NCBI RefSeq assembly: GCF_000764305.2
Contig: NW_025939609.1
Coordinates: 102,740 to 166,739, forward strand
DNA: 64,000 bases
Reading direction: 5' to 3'
From: Hyalella azteca
Lineage: Eukaryota > Arthropoda > Malacostraca > Amphipoda > Hyalellidae
Shown: piece by piece, positions 41,666 through 52,200 of the stretch
How the letters are laid out: every line of letters begins with the position of its first letter
Numbering within the stretch: position 1 is the first letter of the stretch
The notes under the pieces: model-generated
What the model was told of the DNA's origin: nothing
Seen by the model: the letters and a program-made list of their open reading frames with translations, nothing else
Databases searched by the model: none
Translations under genes and position numbers: made by a program

Positions 41666-42520
41666 AGGAAACAACTCGGCCTGTGAGGCGGCTGACAGCG
41701 CTTGGGAGGCCTCCGAAAAAATACGACGCTGTTGAAAGTAATTAATAAAATTAGCGCTGTAGAAGTTCCCATGGACTGGGAAAGGAAAAGAAATAAACGA
41801 TTCAAGTTTTTAAACAATCCCATTAAATGGTTCAAGTACAAAATACTTATTAATAAAAATATTCCACATGAAGTCAACTGCATATAGCCTTACAATAGCA
41901 AGTAACCCAACCACAGATACATGTACCACGGGAGGAAAGTGAAACTCGATCCAGTTAATGTTTGGAAAGTTAGATATAAGATATTCTTCACGAATATATA
42001 ATTATGTCCTGTGTATTAAAGACTTCTCTGTATATAAAAGAATGAACACCACACCAGTGGTGTTCATTCGAAGTGATGGCATTTAGTAAACACAAATGTA
42101 ATTATTAAAAGCTTAATAACGACTTTCAGTAATAACGACAATAACGATCAGTATAAATTTAGAAAATAATTAGAAATAATTGTCATGATGATGCATCATC
42201 CATCATCGCCTCCAGGCAAGTTTCCTCTCGAAGTAAAGCTCAACCCAAAAAATAACAAACAGAAAATATGTTTTTCAGAATATTTGAATACGACACAGTC
42301 GAGACAAACTAGGTATGAAATAACTCCTATAAAAATAGAATCGGAAATTATTCATATAGATTTATATTCCTTAATGATACCTGTAGGCTTCAAAGAAACC
42401 GTCTAGGTTGAGGGCGGTGTAACTTAGTGATGAGAGAAAACTTAATGGACAGGAAAAGCAGAACAAAATTGCACGTTCTTTCAAGAAATTCAAAAGAATT
42501 ATCTAAAAATGGGAATATGT
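41666..42520. other. Intergenic, no gene recognised
   Basis: Short frames only. An inverted repeat, AATGAACACCACACCAGTGG/TGTTCATT, lies at 42042-42070. Confidence 0.5.
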
Positions 42521-42528
42521 TTTATTTA
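42521..42528 (-). terminator. Candidate polyadenylation signal of HSD17B4
   Basis: The minus strand reads AATAAA about 540 bases past the stop, the first canonical hexamer I find in the A/T-rich 3' flank. Assignment is by position only; an ATTAAA-like site near 42895 is an alternative. Confidence 0.3.
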
Positions 42529-43066
42529 TTTTTTTAACTTCTAGACGAAACAGAGAGCAGCAAGAACAGACTAGAAGCTAGGTATTCCCAAACATAGTAA
42601 ATAAATCTATACCTGAAACTAATGATACATAACATATCATTATGACATAACAATATAATTATATATCATTATGATATAACATAAAAAAATACTTATCATA
42701 GCAGCTCTCATTACCTAGCTAATACATAAAACATCCAATTGAGCATCGGGAACAAAATTAACTGAACTCGCCACACGCGGTCCTGTCCATTGACGGACGA
42801 AGGCGTCTTTAGGTACCCGATTGTAAAACATTCTACCCTCTTGAACAGAGGCAGAAATGATGTTGTACATTCCTACCCACATGTAGTTTTTAATAATATT
42901 ATTGCCTCTTGACTTTGGCACACATTCAGTAATCAGTTACTTTAAGCTTCATGAGCCAAATATAACTTTTTCACTTCCCCCAAAAACGAAATTTTCAACG
43001 CTTCAAATTAACCATTCTAAGCCTCTTTTCAATTACTGGGGTCGCGACAGCTCAATGATGGGTTGC

Positions 43067-43287
43067 CTACAGCTTGCTCTTCTCATCGAAGAGTTCCTTG
43101 AGCTTCTGACTCATCATGATGTTGCCGGAGACCTTAAGAGCGCCACTCATGAAGGCCTTCTGAGGGTTGAGTTTACCCGACACCAGCTCCAGCAGGGGCT
43201 GCTCCTCTAGGGTCAAGGTGACGTCGGGGCGAACCCCTGAGGGGGAGCCCTGGTACACCGACCCTGGCGAGGTCTTAAGGTCCACAG
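43067..43287 (-). CDS. HSD17B4: HSD17B4 terminal exon (SCP2 domain, SKL stop)
   Basis: (T)[53 protein letters not shown], ending DEKSKL and TAG at 43069-43067. The C-terminal SKL is a textbook type 1 peroxisomal targeting signal, so the protein is imported into peroxisomes. Acceptor GTGCAG. The SCP2 sterol-carrier core is intact. Confidence 0.96.
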
Positions 43288-46200
43288 CTGCACGGAAATG
43301 GAAGAATGTAAATACCATTTTTGAGGAGTGTGTCAACTACAAAAATGACGAAAATAATTTTTCCCACAGCTGCCAGGTAAGAAAAGAATGTAAATAAAAT
43401 TTTCGAGGAGTATGTCAACACCAAACATGACGAAAATAAGTTTTAAGTTAGCATTAAAAGTCCAGAAAGATCAAGCGTAAAATATTTTAATAAATCAGTT
43501 CATAACCACAATGTCGGCAGCTGTGATGTGCAAAAACAAACACACACCAATCCTCATAGGAACACAATTGCCCGCCAACAACGACATCGTTAAGTTTGAA
43601 TAAAATGTAAATTTCTTTAGCCAAGAAAGCCCAAAATAAGAGAGGTAAGCTCTGAATAACCTATCATTTTTAATACCTATCATCAGTTTTTTACAACTGC
43701 ATAAAATATTTAACTAAAAATTCCAAAAAGTGCTACATGACTGCGACTATAGAAGACTCACTCCACTGCGACACGACTTGGTCGTTGGCTTTGATGTTCC
43801 AGAGGAAAACTCCGCTGACTTTGTGGACGAGCTTCTCGCCCTGCGCCGCCACGCGCGCCCCCAGCGCTGCGAAGAACGCGTCCGCCTTCGGGGCTCCCGA
43901 CGCGGCGGGGGCGGCGGCGGTGGCGGTGGTGGTGGTGGCGGGGGTGGCGGTGGGTGCCCCTGAGGAGGACTTGGACGGAGCGAGGTCCACGTAGCCTCCT
44001 GACGAGGGGAGGGAGTGGGTGGTGTTAGAAAAATTTAAAGAGTGAGGAAATTGAATAAAGTCGATAATTGAACTAGGCGGTCGTTAGGTCAAAGAACAAT
44101 CACTGTTCTCCGATTAAACGTTGATGCTTTGAAACTGTAGTGGTTCACTACTGTAAATGTTTAAACTGCATTTGTTTAAAGTTGTATTTATTTAAAACAA
44201 AAATTGTGAACAACTGCAGTGGTGTTCATTTGAAGCGTCGGACACTAAAACAGTAAACTTTCGATGGAGGGCAAAGCGCTGACCTGACAAGCACACGTCA
44301 CACCTGACAAGCACACGCCACACCTGACAAGCACACGTCACACCTGACAAGCACACGCCACACCTGACAAGCACACGCCACACCTCACAAGCACATGTCA
44401 CACCTGACAAGCACACGTCACAACTGACAAGCACACGCCACACCTGACAAGCACACGTCACACCTGACAAGCACACGTCACACCTGACAAGCACACGCCA
44501 CACCAGACAAGCACACGTCACACCTGACAATGTCTCTTATACACATCTAGATGTGTATAAGAGACAGCACCAGTGGTGNCCCTCACCTTGATGGCCCTGA
44601 AGGCACCGGGGTCGTGGGGGCAGTAGGTGGCCAGGAAGGTCCCTCACCTTGATGGCCCTGAAGGCACCGGGGTCGTGGGGGCAGTAGGTGGCCAGGACGG
44701 CCCTGCAGGCGATGCCGAGGGAGCAGAGGCCGTGCAGGATGGGGGTCTTGAAGCCCCCCATTGCCGCGAAGGAGGGGTCGATGTGCAGGGGGTTCAGGTC
44801 CCCGGACAGGCGGTAGAGGGCGGCCTGTTGGGGCAATGAATAGATGAGTCAAGATGACCTACATAATGGTAAGAGAAAAAGTTAGTATTCATGTACTTGT
44901 TGATATTCAATTGCTAAACATGGAACATTCATAGAACAAAGTGGAAGCACTGCTTCCCCCTCACTGCGGCCCTAATTTTCGTCCCTTGCGACGCACCGAG
45001 GAGGGAACAACAGCACAACACAAGCAAGCACTCATGTTCCATCAGTTCCTATAAGGACATTCATGTTCCTATAAGCACATTCATGTTCCTATAAGCACAT
45101 TCATGTTCCTATAAGCACATTCATGTTCCTATAAGCACATTCATGTTCCTATAAAGACATTCATGTCCCTATAAGGACCCCGCCACAGGACCTGGTCGAC
45201 GCTGGTGGTGTAGTCGACGGTGGCGTCGGGTGCCGCGTCAGGGGCGTCCACCAGCGGCACGACGGCGGCGTTGCTGCGCCGCCCGCCGAACTTGCCGGCG
45301 CCCGCGACGTACAGCAGGAACTGCGACGTCGCCACCAGCTCCCCGACGTCGTCCTTCGTCGTCACTGCAGGCATATGACGGCATCAGACAGAGGAAAGGC
45401 TTATGACGTCAAGCAGGATGGGGGAAAACATAACTGCTTAACGTACCTAACCTAACCCTTGGCCATATTAAGGGCCCATTAACGTACATTTGAACATATT
45501 AAGGGCCCTTAAACGTACTCTTTACCACATCAATGAGACCTTAACGTACCCTCTTGACCACAGTAAAGGCCCCACAACGTACCCAAGACCACATTAAAGG
45601 CCCCCGACGTACCCTTGGCGACGATGAGGGCGCCGTTGCGCTTGTCCAGGACGTCGACGACCTCAAGTGTGGACCGCAGCGTCGCCCCCGTCGCGGCGAG
45701 CGGCTTGTGAAGCTCCAGGAACTGCTCTCCGTGCAGCAGCTGTGGGGCAGTAGAGGGTACGTGAGGGCAGGTGAGGGTAGGGTGAGGGTAGGTTAGGGTA
45801 GGGTGAGGGTAGGGTGAGGGTAGGTTAGGGTAGGTGAGGGTAGGTTAGGGTAGGTGAGGGTAGGTGGAGGTAGGTGAGTGTAGGTGAGGGTAGGGAGAGG
45901 CTAGGTGAGGGTAGGTGAGGGTAGGTTAGGGTAGGTGGAGGTAGGTGAGGGTAGGGAGAGGCTAGGTGAGGGTAGGTGAGGGTAGGTTAGGGTAGGTGGA
46001 GGTAGGTGAGGGTAGGTGAGGGTAGGGAGAGGCTAGGTGAGGGTAGGTGAGGGTAGGTTAGGGTAGGTGGAGGTAGGTGAGGGTAGGTGAGGGTAGGGTG
46101 AGGGTAGGGTGAGGGTAGGGTGAGAGTAGGTGGAGGTAGGTGAGGGTAGGTGAGGGTAGGGAGAGGGCAGGTGAGGGTAGGGTGAGGGTAGGTGAGGGTA

Positions 46201-49200
46201 GAGTGAGGGTAGGTGAGGGAAGGGTGAGGGTAGGGAGAGGCTAGGTGAGGGTAGGTGAGGTTAGGTGAGGGTAGGGTGAGAGTACGTGAGGGTAGGTGAC
46301 GGTACAAGGGGCGTGGGGCATGAGAGCACGTGGGGCATAAGGACACGTGGGGCATGAGGGCACGTGGTCTGCCAGGAAGGCAGGCCCCACGTACCCTGGT
46401 GAGGTCAGGCTGCCAGGAAGGCAGGCCCCACGTACCCTGGTGAGGTCAGGCTGCCAGGAAGGCAGGCCCCACGTACCCTGGTGAGGTCAGGCTGCCAGGA
46501 AGGAAGGCCCCCCGTGATGAAGGCGCTACTGAAGACCCCCTGCTGGGCAGCGATGAGAGCGAAGGTCGGCAGGGCGGTGAAGTCTTCGCTGCCTTCGTAC
46601 AGGTAGCGCAGGAAGTCCGCGTCCCGAGTGCTTGCTCCCACTGCAATGATTAGTTAATTAAATAAACTGACAGTTAGGTAATAATAATAATGATAAGAAC
46701 ATTAATAATATATTATTAATTAATTTACATTAACAATATATTATTAATTAAATTACATTAATAATGCACCATAATAATAACAATGATAAGAACGTTAACT
46801 ATATCAACAACCATTGCTACATCAGCCGTACCAACAATATTATTGATGATAATAAATTATAAATTATCATCAATATAAATATAAATTATAAAATATTATA
46901 ATTATCGAGTCTCGATCGTCAGGCCATAAGAACACTAATTGATAATAGTGATTCAGGACTAAAATATAATTGATGACAATAAAGTATTGCAATTATCGAT
47001 AAAATATTATTGATTACAATACATGATATCAATTATCAGTAATATATTATTGATTGCCATAAATGGTATCAATTATTGCTAAAATATTATTGGCTACAAT
47101 ATAGTACATCAATTATCGCTAATATATTATTTACTACAAGATATTATATCAATTATCGCTAATATATTATTGGTAAGACTAAATGATATCAATTATCGGT
47201 AATATAATTGATATTATCCTGTTAATAGTAGTAATATCAGTAATAGTAATATAAAATAAAATACATTTATATATATATAATATTATAATTATCCTATAAT
47301 ATTTTAATTATATAATTATAATATTATCATTATAATATAATATATAATTATCCTATAATATTATAATTATTTAATTATAACATTACCCCCCAGGGCGTAG
47401 AGGACGACGTCTCGTGCGGTGTAGGTGAAGGCAGGCGCTGTCTCCACCAGCCCAACCGCTGACAACTGCCCGCCGTACACTCATTTAAATACGTGGTGCC
47501 AACACTCATACTGATTTAGTTACATACACCAATACAAGCGCCATCATAAGCGTATAGTTAGCCTAACACCCACACAATGACCCTCTTAACCTTGGTATTA
47601 CCATTATTAAAAAATAAATTTCTAATATGCATCCACTTATACGTGAAATTTGTTCAATTAATTACCCTTATTATATACAGTATTGACTACCCTGACATTA
47701 TATAGCATTAAATAAAGTGAATATTTAAATAGCATGAAGGCAATAAGTTCATTATTTAAAATCTTCAGGTTTATGAGCTATAACCACGGAGATGGGTTCA
47801 TTAATGACATATTTATGATCAGAGTGATATATATTTTTTTCTTTTAGCTTCGCATTTTTAGCAATTTCTCCCTGGCTATGTCAACTCAATCAAGGTCAAT
47901 TAACTTGTATAATATTAATTAACCCCGACATATATTATGTTAAGCAACAAGTTGCCTGGGATCTCACTGGTCCTGTGATGCCATCCTTCCCTCCTGCGCC
48001 TCCTTCAGTCTTCTCCTGCAGATCCTGCAGCTCCTGCACGCCGTGATATTCATCGTACATTACTAATTAATAATAATATATTCGTCATACATAAATATTT
48101 TTTTAATTTATTTTATTTTAATTAACATTCCTACCCTCAGACACTGAGGTAGTATTGAAGGGAATGTGAAGGGGAGCTTGGAACCTTTATCACCCTCATC
48201 ACACCCATAACTCCCCATCACCCTCATCTCCCCATCACCCTCATCACCCCCATCACCTTGGCCAGGAGCCCCACGGCCTCCTCATTGGATGTAGGATGCA
48301 CCACATCACCCCCATCACCCTCATCACCTTGGCCAGGAGCCCCACGGCCTCCTCATTCGATGTAGGATGCACCACATCACCCCCATCACCCACATCACCT
48401 TGGCCAGGAGCCCCACGGCCTCCTCATTGGATGTAGGATGCAGGGCGCCGATGAAGGAGGTGATGGCGGGCCACGCGTCCCGCACCTGCTCGGGGGAGAC
48501 GACCTGCAGCAGGTCACCGCGCAGCACCTGCCCCTGACTGCGCTCGAACCTGTCTGTAGGGTGCAGACAACAGGTGTAGAACCTGTCTGTAGGGTGCAGA
48601 CAACAGGTGTGATGTGCAGACAACAGGTGTGTAACGTGCAGACAACAGGTGTGTAACGTGCAGACAACAGGTGTAAAGTGCAGACAACAGGTGTGTAGGG
48701 TGCAGACAACAGGTGTAAAGTGCAGACAACAGGTGTGTAGGGTGCAGACAACAGGTGTAATGTGCAGACAACAGGTGTGTAATGTGCAGACAACAGGTGT
48801 GATGTGCAGACAACAGGTGTGATGTGCAGACAATAGGTGTGTAGAGTGCAGACAACAAGTGTAATGTGCAGACAACAGGTGTGTAGCGTGCAGACAACAG
48901 GTGTAGGGTGCAGACAACAGGTGTGTAGCGTGCAGACAACAGGTGTAACGTGCAGACAACAGGTGTGATGTGCAGACAATAGGTGTGTAGAGTGCAGACA
49001 ACAAGTGTAATGTGCAGACAACAGGTGTGTAGAGTGCAGACAACAGGTGTAGCGTGCAGACAACAGGTGTGTAGCGTGCAGACAACGGGTGTAGGGTGCA
49101 GACAACAGGTGTGTAGCGTGCAGACAACAGGTGTAGGGTGCAGACAACAGGTGTGTAACTTGCAGACAACAGGTGTAACGTGCAGACAACAGGTGTGTAA

Positions 49201-52200
49201 CGTGCAGACAACAGGTGTAATGTGCAGACAACAGGTGTGTAACGTGCGGACAACAGGTGTGTAACGTGCAGACAACAGGTGTGTAGGGTGCAGAACACAG
49301 GTGTAGGGTGCAGACAACAGGTGTAACGTGCAGACAACAGGTGTGTAACGTGCAGACAACAGGTGTAATGTGCAGACAACAGGTGTGTAACGTGCGGACA
49401 ACAGGTGTGTAACGTGCAGACAACAGGTGTGTAGGGTGCAGAACACAGGTGTAGGGTGCAGACAACAGGTGTAACGTGCAGACAACAGGTGTGTAACGTG
49501 CAGACAACAGGTGTGTAACGTGCAGACAACAGGTGTGTAACAAAGCACTACGTGCTACGTGGCACAATGTCCCAATCGTTGCTGTGATGCACTACGTGTC
49601 ACAATGTCCCAATCGTTGCTGTGATGCACTACGTGGCACAATGTCCCAATCGTTGCTGTGATGCACTACGTGTCACAATGTCCCAATCGTTGCTGTGATG
49701 CACTACGTGGCACAATGTCCCAATCGTTGCTGTGATGCACTACGTGTCACAATGTCCCAATCGTTGCTGTGATGCACTACGTGGCACAATGTCCCAATCG
49801 TTGCTGTGATGCACTACGTGTCACAATGTCCCAATCGTTGCTGTGATGCACTACGTGGCACAATGTCCCAATCGTTGCTGTGATGCACTACGTGTCACAA
49901 TGTCCCAATCGTTGCTGTGATGCACTACGTGGCACAATGTCCCAATCGTTGCTGTGATGCACTACGTGTCACAATGTCCCAATCGTTGCTGTGATGCACT
50001 ACGTGGCACAATGTCCCAATCGTTGCTGTGATGCACTACGTGTCACAATGTCCCAATCGTTGCTGTGATGCACTACGTGGCACAATGTCCCAATCGTTGC
50101 TGTGATGCACTACGTGTCACAATGTCCCAATCGTTGCTGTGATGCACTACGTGGCACAATGTCCCAATCGTTACTGTGATGCACTACGAGCACTAAGTGT
50201 CACAATGTCCCAATCGCTACTCACATTTGCCGAACCAGCCTCCCGCGGCCTCGAAAAGTCCTCCGTTCTCGGCGCAGTCTTCGTGGCACAGCCACCCCAC
50301 CAGCGGCGCGATCAGTTCAGGCTTCAGCCCCTCGTACAGGTCTGGGGGAGGCAATAGTAATTATTAATTAATACTGCACCCACCTAGCACTATACTGCAC
50401 CCACCTGGCACCATACTGCACCCACCTGGCACCATACTGCACCCACCTAGCACCATACTGCACCCACCTGGCACCATACTGCACCCACCTGGCACCATAC
50501 TGCACCACCTAGCACCATCATGCACCCACCTAGAGGAGCGCAGCCGAGCACCACCAATTTTGTGCACCAATAAGCCCTGAATCGAACGCCTTGGATCTCT
50601 CCGGACATCCACCAATCAGCCGTGAACCACTCGGCTTTGTCCTCCTCCTCCTCCTGCCTTGCATAAAACCTGCCGTGCACCACCAGGCCGCGGAGCGAAT
50701 ATGACTTCCGGGCATCGTTAAGTTACGTAATTTTACGTTCACAGCATCTGAGGTTAGGTTTCAGATAGCATAGTTCTGCTCCAAAATTTATCGTCCTTCG
50801 ACGAGCGGCCGTTCGACCAAAGGCTGGGTCGACGCATGGCCTGTGGTGCAGTGCAGTGGTGAGAGACTCAGTCTCTCGCACCCAGCTCCCGGGTTCGAGC
50901 CCCACTGAGGACAAGTTCTTCCGGGAAGCTCAGCTCATGGTCAACTCAGCCATTCATCCAACTCTGGTTGATAAATGAGTACCTGGCTTGTCCAGGGTGT
51001 TGTGTAATGCAATAAAATGGTTCTGGCAGGTCAGCGAGACAGTGATGGTCGCAAAACTACCAGTGGTACCGAGTGCCTGGAAAAACTGACCTATCACCCC
51101 CCTACCTAGTCGCCACTGCCAGGATGGGCAATTACAACAACAACAACAACAACAACAACGCACGGCCTAGATATGATTGTCCAAAAGTGTTGACGGCTAC
51201 GTTCTGGAGGGCAGGAATCATGATGATCCATTACATCCAGGGCAGTGGTGGTCTTCGGCAGGCGATCCCCCACCTATAGCACCAAACTGCCACCACCTAG
51301 CACCAAACTGCCACCACCTAGCACCATACTGCACCACCTAGCACAATAAACTTTATATCTCCCTATATCATATAACTTATTTTAGTTTCGGACACCGCCC
51401 ACGGTCACGCTGCTATGCCGACCGACGCTTTCTCCCAAACGACAAGGAGAGAATGAGATTTGCCGAACCCGCGAATTTGCTGCTAATACTTAACAAACTT
51501 AACCCCACACAGAATAACAAACTTAACCCCACACAGCCCCTTCTTAAACTTAACCCCAAGCAGAATAACAAACCTAACCTCACACAGCCCCTCCTAGCCA
51601 ACACTGCCCCCCTTCCCGGTGCCCAGACTACTCTCTTTAAGCTCTTAACAGCTCCACCCTAAACCAACCCAAACTAACCCACCCTAAAACCCACAAAAAC
51701 TCCCCCCCTCACACCCGGGGGGGCAGGATGTCCTGGGTGAGGCGGGTACCTATACTCCCCCCTCACACCCACCGGGGGGGCANTATACACATCTAGATGT
51801 GTATAAGAGACAGGCTATATACAGCGGTACTTAATGTGCAGCGCGGCGTTAGTTAATACGCTATATACAGCGGTACTTAATGTGTAGCGCGGCGTTTGTT
51901 AATACGCTATACGGTGGCAATTATTGTGCAGCGCGGCTTTAGTTAATACGCTATAAGGCGGTAGTTAATACACCGCATTACATCAAGCATTACATGCTGT
52001 ACACCGCAGCACTGCCATGGATGACCAGGGCTGGGGTCGGGACCGTCTCCTCTCTCGCTCAGCTCTGAACTAGCAGTGCGATTATACCTGTATTTAGTAC
52101 AGTGCTCAAATTATGCCTGTGTTAAGTACATTGCTCAAGTTATACCTGTATTAAGTACCTTGCTCATTTTATACCTGTATTAGGTATACCTGTATTAGGT

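Noticed and set aside
42715..42921. 68-codon minus-strand ORF past the HSD17B4 stop
   Set aside because: Lies in the 3' UTR or flank, no recognised domain and no upstream acceptor that fits.
45755..46300. Interstitial telomere repeat
   Set aside because: GGTTAGGGTAGG looks telomeric, but the unit is irregular and matches neither TTAGG nor TTAGGG; it is a local minisatellite.
48324..49567. Minus-strand frames of 340-401 codons rich in TCCLH
   Set aside because: Shadows of the GTGCAGACAACAGGTGT array; open in all three frames. Only the 3' end is real (HSD17B4 exon 7).
50843..51159. Functional tRNA gene
   Set aside because: The A and B boxes are there, but no cloverleaf acceptor pairing; the AAC tail and target duplication show a SINE.
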